Source: Adiantum capillus-veneris | Taxonomy: Eukaryota; Streptophyta; Polypodiopsida; Polypodiales; Pteridaceae | Direction of reading: 5' to 3' | Assembly: GCA_014529385.2 (NCBI GenBank) | Contig: CM043960.1 | Span: forward strand, 122,910,543-122,974,542 | DNA length: 64,000 nt | Part shown: one piece after another, positions 11,215 to 22,488 of the stretch | How positions within the stretch are numbered: position 1 is the stretch's first letter | Layout of the letters: the number at the start of each line of letters is the position of its first letter | Translations under genes and position numbers: made by a program | Notes under the pieces: generated by a model | Told to the model about the DNA's origin: nothing | Databases searched by the model: none | The model's input: the letters and a program-made list of their open reading frames with translations, nothing else

Positions 11215-11982
11215 ATGGATCCATCAAAGTTAGAGGTAATAAAAGGATGGCCTAAACCAAGGAATCTTCATGACTTAAGAAGCTTTATAGCTATGTGCGC
11301 ATACTACAAACGCGTCATAGAAAAGTTCTCACTAATAGCAGGACCATTACATGACCTAACAAAGAAAAGCATTAGGTACACATGGTCTGCCAAGGAGAAC
11401 AATGATTTCAAAAAGCTTAAAGAAAAGCTTATCTCTCAAACTGTGCTTACATTACCGGATCTCTCAAAGCCTTTTGAGGTCCAATGTGGCGCTTGTGGTG
11501 ATTGCCTTGAAGCTGTTTTGCTCCAAGAAGGGCAGGCCATAGGCTATGAAAGTCAAAGGCTCGACCCTGTTGAGCAAGCTCTAGGCATATATGAAAAGGA
11601 ACTCCTCGCAGTTCTACATGCCTTAGACTCATGGAAGCACTATTTATTAAGGACTCCTTTCATTCTGCGAACGGATCACCAAAGTCTTAAGTACTTCCTA
11701 ACGCAAACCAAGCTTTCCGACAAACAAATGAGGTGGACAAACTTTCTTTCGCAATTTCATTTTCATATTGCTCACGTTGCTTGCAAGCATAATCAAGTAG
11801 CCGATGCACTCTCAAGACGACCGAGAGTGAATGCGGTTTCCATAGCAACTCACAATGATCTATCTTCTATGATAGATGACTATGCTATTAATCCCAATTT
11901 TAGATGTGATTTTAGTCCTTGCACTAGGGCAGAAAGAGGAACCATTTACTTTACAAGATGGTTATCTTCTCTACGGAAATAG
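11215..11982 (+). pseudogene. RNase H and connection domain of element C
   Basis: It begins right after the stop that ends RT. The thumb/connection (LEVIKGWPKPRNLHDLRSF) is followed by a gypsy-type RNase H with ALGIYEKELLAVLHALDSWK and LRTDHQSLKYFL. The first catalytic aspartate, normally in a D-A-S context, is G here (VQCGACGDCLEAVL). The end of the domain (KHNQVADALSRRP) is intact. Confidence 0.8.
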
Positions 11983-12350
11983 ACTATGAGAAAGTAATCT
12001 ATGAATCTCATGCTCCTCCTTATGCAGGGCATAGAGGGATTCAGTCTACCCTAAAGGGGATTGAAACATATTTCTATTGGCCTACCATGAAATCAAACAT
12101 ACAAGAGTATGTTTCTGAATGTGTTATATGCCAAAATACAAAGTTTGATAGAGGGAACCAACCTGAATTGCTTCAACCTTTGCCAATCCCTAATTCACCA
12201 TGGGAGACCTACAAGAATCTTTCCAAAAGATTAAGGATGCTATCTCTATTTCATAGCAAAGGCAAAAGGCTGCTGCTGACAAGCAGAGAAGAGCCCAAGC
12301 CTTTAAATAAAATGATTGGGTCTTACTCAAATTTCCCAAGGCTCCATTAA
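11958..12350 (+). pseudogene. Integrase N-terminal zinc domain; catalytic core deleted
   Basis: The HHCC domain is readable: ESHAPPYAGHRGIQSTLKGI followed by CVICQNTKF. After LPIPNSPWE the sequence jumps to a basic segment normally found after the core. The three-acidic-residue catalytic core is therefore missing, by an internal deletion of roughly 400-500 bp judged from the usual domain size. Confidence 0.75.
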
Positions 12351-12775
12351 GGCACACGACGGGCAAGAATCCTACAGGACACCAAAAGTATTATGCTAAG
12401 TTAGCAAAAAGGTACTATGGTCCCTTCCAAATTCTTAGGCCAATCAATGAGATGGCCTATCAACTCAAGTTGCCCAACCATTGGCTCATACACAATGTTT
12501 TCCATGTGAGCCTATTATTAAAGCCTTACAAAGGAGAGCCGCCTCAAGAACCAACTATTGAAGACCCACTAGAGATCTAGGACCAAGAAGAGGTGCTGCA
12601 GCACGAGTCCATTCTCCGACATGAAGACAAGGTACTAAGAGGTGGTAAGACTATCCGACGATATCTAATTAAGTTTAATAACTATCCTTTTGAAGATGCT
12701 AGATGGATGCAAGGCATACAATTAAAGGATAACCTAAACCTTGTCAATGCTTACAATGCTTCCCTAGAGTAAGCA
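12351..12775 (+). pseudogene. Integrase GPF/Y module and chromodomain
   Basis: Reading around one stop (12578-12580), the DNA encodes a GPY/F module (KRYYGPFQILRPINEMAYQL, IHNVFHVSLL) and then a chromodomain: ILRHEDKVLRGGKTIRRYL, IKFNNYPFEDARWM. In chromoviruses this domain targets integration to marked chromatin. Expected aromatic positions are partly changed (W to F in IKFNNY). Confidence 0.75.
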
Positions 12776-13120
12776 AATGTACAAATGTTAAAAATAACAT
12801 TTAGTCTTATAAGACTCTCTTTTTCTTTATTGTGCACAAAAATGAAGTAGTATGCATGCTTAGATCAAGTTTGCGGAGACGATGTCTCCCGAACACCAAG
12901 TAGAGCTTGTCACTCTACTATGGAAGACTGATAGGACTAATGTGCAGACATGCTTGCGGCAGCTTAGCCTCTCAAGTGCCAAATGGACTAGTCATCCATT
13001 CTAGAACGATGACGTAGGGTAACATAGGGATCCTCTACCCGCTACGAAAAGGACTAATGAATATGCTTTATCTTCTCTATCCCATAGTCGAGGACGACTA
13101 TGATTTCAAGAGAGAGGTAA

Positions 13121-14098
13121 TGTCATAATAATCAATATCTAATTCTCCTAAATGATTTTCTCATGTTAAACTAATCATTTAATATGGGGAAGTGCCAGGG
13201 GAGAAGAAGCTAGAATATTGGTTAAGCTAGCACACCGGCCACAGTAGGGATCCAAAGGGGGGGCCATCTGCAAAAGATCTATGTGCAACAATGGGCTCAA
13301 AAGACCCTAAGGTTCAGCCCATTAAGACTTTCAAAATGCTATAGTTCCAAAATTCAAAGCTTGTGTCCAAAGGTCAAACATTAGGGGAATTGGATGCTTT
13401 GTGTGTGTCCCAAAAAGTCTTTGTCAAGCCCTACAAGAAGTAGGGGATGAGAGAGAAACACCCACACACACTCACAAGCTTCATTTGTACACAAGGGGAA
13501 AGAGGGACACATGTCAGCTCCCTAGGCCAGATGCCCACAAGGTGTATCAAATCCTATTGGATGTCCATGGAGGTGGACTAATGAGAATTAGGCTAGAGTA
13601 AATCTAGTTTAATTAATTAAAAGACACTTAATAAAAGAACCAACAAGAATTAAGCTCTCTAGAAGACTATTGGACAGTCTCCCAAGGGGACCCAGTGAGC
13701 ATTCAGAAGCCCAATGGCTTGCCTGATTCCTTTTAGCTAGGAGGCAAAGGGGTCCAATGAGAGTTTAGTTGCATTTATTAATTACCTAAAGCTCTCATAA
13801 AAGGGGAAAGGGGGACACATGTCAGAAGGCTATCACTTATGATGTTTAATTTCCATTGGCTAGGCTTGGGGAGGTCCAATAGGGTTGTAGCATGAGCAAT
13901 TAGCAAGGGGGCTGATTTTTTACCAAGAGAGAGAGGGGGCTGATTTTTGCAACGCATTATCACACACACACTCACACAATCTCATGTGTGAAGCAAAGAA
14001 GACTCTCTCTCCTTCTCAAGCTTTAATGGAAAGCTTACCACCTACTCCAAGTTTGTGACAAGGGAGGCCTACACCAACAACTCTTGGCTTTGGGATGC
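13121..14098 (+). repeat. 3' LTR of element C, truncated
   Basis: It begins TGTCATAATAATC after a purine-rich tract (AAGAGAGAGG, 13108-13117). It follows the 5' LTR to GGCTTTGGGATGCA (5' copy near 7379) and then switches abruptly to element D sequence. About 0.6 kb of LTR is missing. Confidence 0.85.
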
Positions 14099-14204
14099 AT
14101 TACACATCCAGTACTAGGAAGCTGGTTTTGAACTTTTCTTTTCCCACCCTTGTCTGCATACTGTATATCATCCGAGTTGCCTGCACAACTCTGTGACCGA
14201 CCAT

Positions 14205-16522
14205 TCAAACTTTGAAGTGTGTTGGTTCCAAGTTTGTGATACCCATTCTTTGCTGAAGGTGTGCCCCCAGGATGTTTACTCCTGCCCCTCCATCCAATAT
14301 GACACCGGATAGTGGCTCCCATTGTTTCCTAACTTTGTAGTCTAGCTGGATCACTGGCACTTCATCATCTCTAACAGCTGCAAGGCCAACTACTCTAGCA
14401 TTGGCCTCAGCCTTTCTTCGATGTTTGATGAATTTTGCTACTTCAGGCAAAGTTTTTTTGATGTCCTCTAGTTCAACTGCCAGTTTTTGAAACATTTCAC
14501 AAATCTTAACATGAATTTCTTCTCTCTCTTTATCAGAGTTATTATCATAACTTGAGGAATCGGAATATCTGCATAGTGTCACTCCTCTGTTTGGTGCCTG
14601 TTGTGTTCCCTTCATTGTTTCCCATTGCAGTTAGATCTAATTTAACGTTCCCTAGATCTTCCATCAGTCCCTAAATTGCAGCCAGCATAGTCTCGGGAAT
14701 CCCAGACCCTCACTGATCTAGTTGTGTTTTTTCAAAAGACTAGGTTCGTATCTTCTGAATGACCCGAGCATTAAAACTTTTTGGCTGCTTTGGTAGCTTC
14801 TTGGCTAGATCTTTTGTGATCTTAGCTACCAATTCTCTCTGCTCCTACCATTCATCGACTACCTTCTCTTTGCCCTTTGCCTTCCATACCTCTCTCTGCT
14901 AAGCCCATTTGCTAGTTTCAGAGCTGACTGGTTTTTCCGAGTCATGTGGGATTTCCTCAATGACTACCCCTTTACTACGTGTAACAACTCGTACTCGAAC
15001 TGGCTCTAGGGCTTTCTGCTCAGTAGCTGCAGTACTAGGTGCTTGTGGACACTGAGCTGCAAAGTGCCCATCCTTGCCACAAGTATAAGAATTAAGGCTT
15101 TAATTTTGAAAAGTATCACGACCCCGACCTCGGCCAGTACCTCCTTGGTATCGGCCGCACCCAGTACCAATGCCACTAGTACCTGATTTCTCCTCTTGGA
15201 GTACACTGGTTGTCTCTACTTTAGCTGGTTCAGCATTGGTAAATTCCACTAAAGACAAATCCTTTCCCTTCTTGAAGTGATGAATGCGAATGCCAGAATT
15301 GTTCCATAAATGACCGTATGCTTTACAATAGGTATAGTGTGGACATTCATTGGAAACATGATCTTTAGACTTGCACCTTGAGCACCAGGTTTCCATTCTT
15401 CTATAACTGATTGTCTGGTCTCTCTGATTTCAGCAATCTGCCGAGCCATTTCATCAATCTTCTTGGACCAAGACCCCTTCTTGGCCTTGTCCGTGCTCTT
15501 TTCATCTAAGCTGCTGTCAAAGTTGTTGGAGGTCTCACTAGAATCGGAATTCTCAGTGGAAGAACTGCTACTGTTGGACCTCCTCTTCTTATGACTTCTC
15601 TCCTTCTTAGCTTGTTGTTCAAGCTTCAGAGCTCGCTGCACTTAAATTTCTTTGTTGGTGCAGGTACCTCTTGTTCTCTGAGCTTCTTATTGCAGAACCC
15701 ATTAAACCATGCGTGTAGCCTCTTTTATGATGGTTGCTCTTGTAATTTCCTGGTTAACTCCTTGATCTTCTCAATATAACTTCTCACTGACAATTTCCCT
15801 TGTTTAATCTTATCTAGCTTGCATAGACTGTCCTCCTTACCCCTGTTGTCTGAATACTCCAATATGAAAGCCTTGAGCAACTTGTTGTATGATCTGAGTT
15901 GGCAAGCCGAGTAATGGTAATACCATTTCCTTACTCCATATTTTAGGGTCTGAGAAAAACATTCTCCCCAATCAACTTCATCAATATTCTTCAACTCAGC
16001 ATATTGTTCAAAAGCTTGAATATGAACATCTAGATCATCTTTCTTTCCACCTTTGAACACTGGGAAAGAGATTTCCAATGAAGAAGTATAAGCATGCCAG
16101 TCGGCATCGTCTCTGCTTCTTCTGACGTGGGGAGCATGACTTCGTCTTCTTGAAGACTTCCTGTAGTGATCGGTGTTAGCATCCCAGTTAACTTCTTCTT
16201 TAGTTTCAGTCTCTATCTCTTCTTTGGATTTCTTGATAGAACTGTGACGACTGCCCTTGGCCTCAACTGCCTTGTGTGTGGATCGAGAACTCCTGGTTTT
16301 GCATTCTTCCTACTCAGTCCTTCTCCTCCTGGAATGACTGGAGTGTTGAGATTCCCTGGTTTCTTCAGCATGATTGTACTCCTCCTGAGCCTCAATCTCA
16401 CTCGCAGGGTCCATCTTAGCATCAGACTCTCTTTCTGATTCCTCAGGAATAGAGTTGATGCGGTTGGAATCAGTGCCTAATCGGGTTGACTGTTTGCGAC
16501 CACGATTGGCTTTGAACGCCAT
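14205..16522 (-). pseudogene. gag and protease start of element D, many frameshifts
   Basis: The ATG at 16522 opens a charged leader. Capsid-like sequence follows at 16078-15725 (DVHIQAFEQYAELKNIDEVD, KQGKLSVRSYIEKIKELTRK), then a Ser-rich linker and two Cys/His units: CSRCKSKDHVSNECP (about 15350) and SYTCGKDGHFAAQCP (about 15045-15095). The protease motif VILDGGAGVNIL lies near 14300. At least four frame breaks separate these parts. Confidence 0.75.
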
Positions 16523-16613
16523 CCGTACAGCTCAAAATTCTAACTACTACAAGATAAGAGTTTTTTTGTCAAAGAGCGAATAGCTCTAACCATCGTGATT
16601 TCCAAAATGGAAT

Positions 16614-17090
16614 TGGAGCTAGTCTCTTCAGACATCTGATTCTAGTGTTAGAATTTAGAGCTATTGATTATGTCATTAGTTCAGTTAGTGAAACTGGGAC
16701 AGAGTACTGAACTCCAATGTTATACTAAAATGAGAGACATGACTGGAAGACTGGAAAGAGTATTTGCAAATTCAGATTAATAGCTCAAGGATAACCAATA
16801 CATTGTATAATGGGTTTAAGCTCAAATGATCATAGAAGCAATGATTACAAGGTGAAGCTGGAGGCGAAGAGCTCATAAACCCAAAAGTATTTAGAAAGCT
16901 AAAGCCAAAACTCATGCAGCTAAGAAGCCAAGAGCCCAATTACAATGTAGCGGGTCCTATTTATAGCTCCCAGAAGTTACTACAATAACTACCTGTGGTA
17001 ATTACTGATAGTGTAACTGCTCCCGCTGTTTGGCCTTCTAAGGGATAGTTCTCGCTTGCTGGGACTCTCCTCGCCTTCTACACTCCCACA
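16614..17090 (-). repeat. 5' LTR of element D
   Basis: On the minus strand it starts TGTGGGAGTG at 17090. It shares with element A's LTR the TATAAATAG box (16957-16965) followed by GACCC and CTACATTGTAA, and the end region TCTAACACTxGAATCAG. The exact right end (16614) is set by analogy with A. Confidence 0.65.
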
Positions 17091-18075
17091 TAGTTCACCA
17101 AAGAGGTTATATACTTAGAGGATGGAGTGGAGTTTTTCACGAGATGCTTAGGATACATTACACATCTCTATAATTCCTCGTAGAAGTTCATTGTGGAGAA
17201 GTTATTAGCATTGATCAAGATATGACTAATCAAAATTGGTTGTAGAAGGAGGTGATAGCAAAATGGAGGAAAGAACATTCAATATGAGTGTGCAAGAGTG
17301 CACAAGAGGAAATTTCGAGAAAGCAGAGCCTAGTTTTCAAAAATGCAAGAGATTGAGATATTTGGCATTGAATTCCTATCCATCATAGACAGTGAAGTGC
17401 TATCATGATTGGATTAGTTTTTCATTTTTTTAATAAATGTACCCTATAATGAAGGAGATATTTGGGTTTTGGAAAACATGTATGAAAAAGGAGCAAAATT
17501 TTTTTTCCATTCTCTCTCTACAATGACATGGCATTTCTCACAAGGCCCAAATTTGAGTTCAAAATTTTGGGGGAAACCCAATCTCCGAGCGAGCAAATCC
17601 GAGGGATCTCACCACACCGAGCAAAGAGTTACAAAGAAAGTGAAAACATTTAATCAAATATGGACAACCAACAGTTTTTTAGATCATATAGTAACTTGGT
17701 AAGTCACAATATGTTTTACAAGAAACACCCAATGGATTCAAAACTCTGAGCTTCTAGCAAAATTGTGTAGCATAGTTGTGTGTATTTTTACGATTGTGTC
17801 TCATACAAGGCACAAGGAAATATACTTAAAACAATGAACTTACAAGGCACCGCCAAAAGATGCGATCTGTCGATTACTACTAAAATGAAAGTTAGCAGTA
17901 ACTCTAAACTCAAACAAAATATTAGTACTGTCGTTTTCTAAATACATGGTAAGTGTGTTCCTTGCACTTGGCATATCCCAAAAATTCAAAATTGCAACCT
18001 GAAAACTCCTAGAACGGTGGTTGATAGTTAAGGTGAATATCAACAAAAGCCTGCAAACATCACACGGCAAATACC
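17091..18075. other. Unassigned stretch; one unrecognised minus-strand frame
   Basis: AT-rich sequence without a recognised gene. A 76-codon minus-strand frame at 17840-18070 has no family I know and may belong to the 3' end of the SWIM gene to its right. Confidence 0.35.
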
Positions 18076-18918
18076 CTAGGGATGCACAGTTGCCCTAGTG
18101 CCCCCAAGGGCTTGAAAAAGTTCCACCTTGGTCAAAGCAGCCTGGTGAATGAACTCATGGGCATGTGAGTTTAACCCAAGAATTTGAAGAAACACATAGT
18201 ACATGTGTTTGCATGGCACATATGTATGCTTTTTTGATTCTCTCTTTTGAAAGTCCTCACATGTACATCGTGGAAAATCAGAGATTGTCACTGAGTATGT
18301 TATGCCTTTTTCCTTGGATCCCTCTGTGCTAACATAGAAAACATGTGTTTCGTTGCACACAACAATCACCTCTTTCACCAATTCTGCTTGAAGTGTGCAC
18401 CCCAAATCTATCCTTGTTTGAAAATCTTTTGTCAGCTTTGATCTCCACTTAACAATCTTCCCATCCCTGTATTTAGGCCGGAAGGCACTAGGAACCCTAT
18501 TTCCTCCTCTCAAACCACTGCCAAGATTTGCAAGTTTTGCTGCAGATTGAAGGACAAAACCATTTCTCTGCAAGTACTCTGCTTCAATTAGCGTCAATTG
18601 TGTTCCTTGAGCTACAATCCAAACACCTGGGGCTGGGCCAGGAGCTCCCACAATCATGTCATGTACCCGCCATGTATGCATATTATTGGAGTTACAGAAC
18701 CACACAAAACCTTCGACTAACCCGCCTGGACTTGTAGCTGAGGCAGGATATTTTCTGCGTCCCCAAAAGCATGGGGCAGCAACCCCCTGTATTGTATCAT
18801 CATTCCTCTCATTGATGTATCTTGCACATCGAGCACTCTGATCACCAACCATCCCAAAGCAACTCATCTTTCGACCAGGTTCTGTTCTTCGTATAGCCCA
18901 AACCGTCTTTGGAACATT
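18076..18918 (-). CDS. SWIM zinc-finger protein, terminal exon
   Basis: One long open frame ending at TAG 18076. The C-terminal part carries a SWIM zinc finger, CTCEDFQKRESKKHTYVPCKH (C-x-C…C-x-H), followed by MYYVFLQILGL. SWIM fingers bind DNA or protein and occur at the C-terminus of MULE transposases, FAR1-like factors and a set of plant SWIM proteins. The frame extends upstream of the internal Met at 18867 (18865-18867 ATG) to a plausible acceptor (…TTCTAATAG, exon from about 18918), so this is probably the last exon of a spliced gene. Upstream exons were not found. No stop interrupts it, unlike the neighbouring transposon genes. It could be a host gene or an intact piece of a MULE. Confidence 0.6.
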   Translation of the reverse strand, partial: NVPKTVWAIRRTEPGRKMSCFGMVGDQSARCARYINERNDDTIQGVAAPCFWGRRKYPASATSPGGLVEGFVWFCNSNNMHTWRVHDMIVGAPGPAPGVWIVAQGTQLTLIEAEYLQRNGFVLQSAAKLANLGSGLRGGNRVPSAFRPKYRDGKIVKWRSKLTKDFQTRIDLGCTLQAELVKEVIVVCNETHVFYVSTEGSKEKGITYSVTISDFPRCTCEDFQKRESKKHTYVPCKHMYYVFLQILGLNSHAHEFIHQAALTKVELFQALGGTRATVHP

Positions 18919-19159
18919 CTATTAGAAAACAAATACCTGCTGTAGAAGCCATAATTAGCAACCAACCAGAATCTGCAAGTGTAGAGAAAGTCAAATGTAA
19001 CGTCACTATCCTGTCTTCGAAACGCCTAAAAAACGCAATCCTGTCATGTGAGGTATTCGCTCGGATTTATATTCGCTCGTAAAATGTCGCTCGGGATACG
19101 GTAGAACTCAAAATTTTGCTAGTGCATCCTCATCCTTATCACCACCAACAATTGAGCAT

Positions 19160-20569
19160 GCTTTCCTAGTATGAATGGCATTATCAATGGATATAGACTA
19201 CATCACATCATCTCTACTGTCTATAATGGCCTCTTGAATCTCTTGCAAAGCAAACAACCAATCCTCATCGTTTTTGTTGTTGATCATTTCCAATGTGACC
19301 TCCATTATTCCATAGCTGTGCTCTTTGTTTTTGGATATGAGCCTCAAGTTTGTGTGTATAAATGAAAGCTTCCTTGTACAAGATGTGAGTAACCTATTTC
19401 TTCTCTTGGTATGAATGAGACAGAAGGTGCTCTAATTTCCCTCATATGGAGAGACATATGTCCCTTGAGAAAGCACCCTTAAAGCAAGAGTTGGAAAAGT
19501 GCATGTGCAAGCCCCAAATGTTTTCAACATTTCACTCCCTCTTGCATCTTGTTTTGATGTTTTGTAATTGGATGAGAAAATGACTTGCTTTCAGCCTTAT
19601 AAATGTCAAACTCATCAATTAGAGTGCCTTACAAGGTCAAATCACCTTTAATTTAATTGTCCAAGTATGTCAACCATCTTTCATTCAACTCTCTATCACT
19701 ATCTTTCCCTCTTCCTTGCCATATAGGATTCCTTTCCATATAGGATGCAACATGTATCTAGCAGCATGCAACAATGTTTGCATCATATTCCATCTTTCAA
19801 TGCATAGATACCTACTCTCTGTCATCCTTGTAGCATCAATGCTTTGCATATTTTCAATTTTTAAGGATCATGCTATCCATAATCTCATACATAGGGCCCA
19901 TGGTGCCTTCTTCCCTGTCAGCCATGTGGAGAATTCTAAAATCTTAGGCACAATTTTTGAAAATCATCATGGCCTCTTGCCAAAAGGATGCATTGAACAC
20001 AATGTTCAAGACCTCAATAGCCTTTGCAATCTTGGATGTTTTCATCTTTACAAATTTCTCGTAAGCTTTTGCACACCTTGCATGCATCTCTCATCCACAA
20101 TATTAGCCAACATAATAAAGTAGTATGAAAATTGTGTGGCTAACCACTTCCCCAAGTCCTTGCTAAGCTGCCAAAACAATGCCAACATAGTAGAATTTAT
20201 TGGCACAAATGTGACAAGCTCTGTTGCATCCTTAAGGACTTTTGTAACCGAGACAATCTTGCCAATGTCTTTGAAAAAAATATTTAAGCAATGGCAAGCA
20301 CATCTGGTTAAAAATGTGTGCTTCCACTCCCTTTCAACCATCTCCCAAGCACCAACACAATTGGTTGCATTGTCCATGCATACCTATACAACATTTGTTG
20401 GCCCAACCTTAATGATTACAGTTGCTTTCACCATTTCAAAAAAATAAGGGCTCCTTATTTTCCATGTAGGAGCATCCTCAACATAAGAAAACCTACACAA
20501 GTCTTTGTCTATTTTCTTGTGTGCTTGCAAGCCAAATGCACTTTCTAAATCCCCTTGTGCAACCCTCAT
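19160..20569 (-). pseudogene. hAT-family transposase remnant (DUF659 type)
   Basis: On the minus strand: a segment ending GPTNVV, an in-frame TAG at 20384-20386, then CMDNATNCVGAW and CACHCLNIFFKDIGKI, the signature of the DUF659/hAT RNase H-like core. Further along, ALRVLSQGTYVS and FCLIHTKRRNRL (about 19400-19470) match the hAT C-terminal dimerisation region. Multiple stops and shifts lie between these pieces. The sequence upstream (20570-20796) is also open but unrecognised. Terminal inverted repeats and the 8-bp target duplication typical of hAT were not found. Confidence 0.7.
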
Positions 20570-20859
20570 GTCCTTCCCTCAGCATGTGTACTCATTGAAG
20601 CACTTCCTTGAGCTTGAGAGGCATCTACTCCCAAATCATTGACCAATGCATCTACAAGAGAACCTTTATCTTCTCCCTCTTGCCTTGCATTTGCATGCAA
20701 TCTTGTGAAAATCTCTACAACATTTGTTGGCGCCTCATCACATGGACCTCCCACACCATGGCCAACGATGCCCAATAAATGTAGACAAATACACAAGGGA
20801 CCTTGGTAGAGCTAAGGTAAGTCGGGACTAGAAGGAGGAGAAAGTAGGTCCATGAGCAA

Positions 20860-21790
20860 CTACGAGTGTATGTCACGGTGACAAAGTAGATGTGAAGGTT
20901 GAATGAAGCCAGGGGTATCCAGGGATGTATGTCTTTGGTAGCGACTGCGCAGGTCATACATTCCAGGCCCTACACCAAAAATTGAGACCGCTGCTTGCAT
21001 GTCTAGCAACATCACCTTGTCTGTGTTCCATTTGATGGCCGCACCTCCTAGATATTTTGAGAGTGTCTTCAATACAAAAAGAGGGAATTCAGCCTTGTCC
21101 TCAAAGAAGCTGGAATGGAAGCAAAGGAAGTTTGGTGCGTTCAAATTCTCCAAGTACGGACCAAGGGAGGAATTCTTTCCCAAGTCTCCTATACCTCGTC
21201 CACGGGGACGAGGTATGAACTTATCATCATAGACTAAGAGCTACGAGAAATAAAAGACAAGTGTTGGTATATACATATGAAACTCTCATATGGGGAAGCA
21301 CAAAAATATTTACACAATAGTATACCTTCTGATTTTCATCTTCTTTAAGTAATACAACATTCCATAAGTCAAGTGTACTCTTGTTTGCAGAGGATAAGGA
21401 AGGCATCAATGTCGTTGATGGAGAAATTCTCCCCATCTCTGTGATTCCAAGCCTTTCCTCTACCGCCCTGGACTTCGACTCCGTTGGAAGCGTCCCAACA
21501 CATGTGACTGCATCCTTGTATATCATTGTTAGTGCCTCTATTGGTTTGATAAACTCACCCGCTGTTACATGAGCATCCATGACAGAATATTTGTCATCGG
21601 CAGGGTTGATTATACTATTATCCTCTTGCAGATTTTGAGTAAGTATAGCAAGGCAGTAGTCCTCTCTTAAGTCAAACAGTTCCATGATGTCATTGAGCAT
21701 TACATAATGATGATGACCGATGGGGACGGTAGGGAGCACATTTGTTGGAAAAGCTCCCTCTGGCAATTGAACACCTTCTGAAACACACAA
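20860..21790 (-). CDS. Unidentified spliced gene (two exons visible)
   Basis: Two open segments join cleanly: 21790-21326 and 21219-20860, with an intron at 21220-21325 (donor AAG|GTATAC, acceptor GATAAG|TT) that keeps the frame. The product contains GHHHYVMLNDIMELFDLRED, an Arg/Gly/Pro patch (FIPRPRGRGIG) and AEFPLFVLKTLSKYLGG. I recognise no family. The start is not fixed: a further open segment at 21890-22440 on the same strand probably represents upstream exons. It lies between hAT and gypsy sequences and may be a captured or host gene fragment. Confidence 0.4.
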
Positions 21791-21840
21791 GAACCACTTG
21801 GTGGTTGCACAAACTGATCACCAGTGACCAAACGGTGATT

Positions 21841-22101
21841 GCTCTTGGTCTCCTCTGCTATGTCCTGGTGGTGATCATCCAGATTAACATTCAAAAAGAG
21901 TATGAACCCAATATAGTATTCTGCAACTTGACACTTTTGATTATGTACGGGAAATCTACTGTCATTCTTGCAAGTTTGCAATGACTGCTCTTGGCCTCCT
22001 CTTTTATGTCCTGACGGTGATCGTCTAGATTAACATTCAAAAAGAGTATGAAACTAGCATAGTATTCTGAAACTCGACACTTTTGATTATGTATGGGACA
22101 T
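21841..22101 (-). repeat. ~146-bp imperfect tandem repeat in the unidentified gene
   Basis: AGATTAACATTCAAAAAGAG occurs at 21881 and again 146 bp later at 22027, within matching flanks; the copies have diverged. On the minus strand both encode versions of FILFLNVNLDDH. Confidence 0.7.
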
Positions 22102-22339
22102 ACTGTCATTCTTGCAAGTTCGGAGTGGCTGCTTTTATAGAATATATATTTCTCTGAACGATCAGAACTCATATCCTTCATATGAACATATCGACAACCT
22201 TCAAACTCAAATGTGCCTTTACTGTCATTCTTGCAAGTTCGGAGTGGCTGCTTTTATAGAATATATATTTCTCTGAACGATCAGAACTCATATCCTTCAT
22301 ATGAACATATCGACAACCTTCAAACTCAAATGTGCCTTT
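22102..22339 (-). repeat. 119-bp perfect tandem duplication
   Basis: 22102-22220 and 22221-22339 appear identical base for base. On the minus strand each unit encodes a stretch including MKDMSSDRSEKYIFYKSSH. 119 is not a multiple of three, so the duplication shifts the frame. The lack of differences implies a recent event. Confidence 0.85.
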
Positions 22340-22488
22340 AATCATCTGTTGCTTGTATGTCTGATGAAACTCTACAAGCAAATGTGACGCAGAAGCCAAA
22401 AACTCTCGCAATGATAAGGCACGATGGAAAACAGGCTTGAATTCCTGCTCTCACCTGTTGAAGCCCAATTCTATAGAGAAAATGGTAC

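Larger units (their letters stand above)
6370..14098 (+). mobile_element. Ty3/gypsy chromovirus element 'C'
   Basis: The order is 5' LTR, tRNA-Met type primer site, gag, protease, reverse transcriptase, RNase H, integrase, chromodomain, polypurine tract, truncated 3' LTR. The RNase H-integrase-chromodomain order and the RT signature (CVDYRALNRITIKNRF) place it in the chromovirus branch of Ty3/gypsy. It sits in the microsatellite tail of the LINE to its left. The 3' LTR stops at about 14098, where sequence of element D on the opposite strand begins. Several frameshifts and a deleted integrase core mean it cannot be autonomous. Confidence 0.85.
14099..17090 (-). mobile_element. Gypsy element 'D', 5' half only (same family as element A)
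   Basis: Read on the minus strand it runs LTR (17090-16614), leader, gag, and the start of protease, and is cut at 14099 by the junction with element C. Gag and protease segments match element A piece by piece (IPEESERESD, HVSNECP, ILDGGAGVNILGAHLQQRM). Pol and the 3' LTR are absent. Confidence 0.8.
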
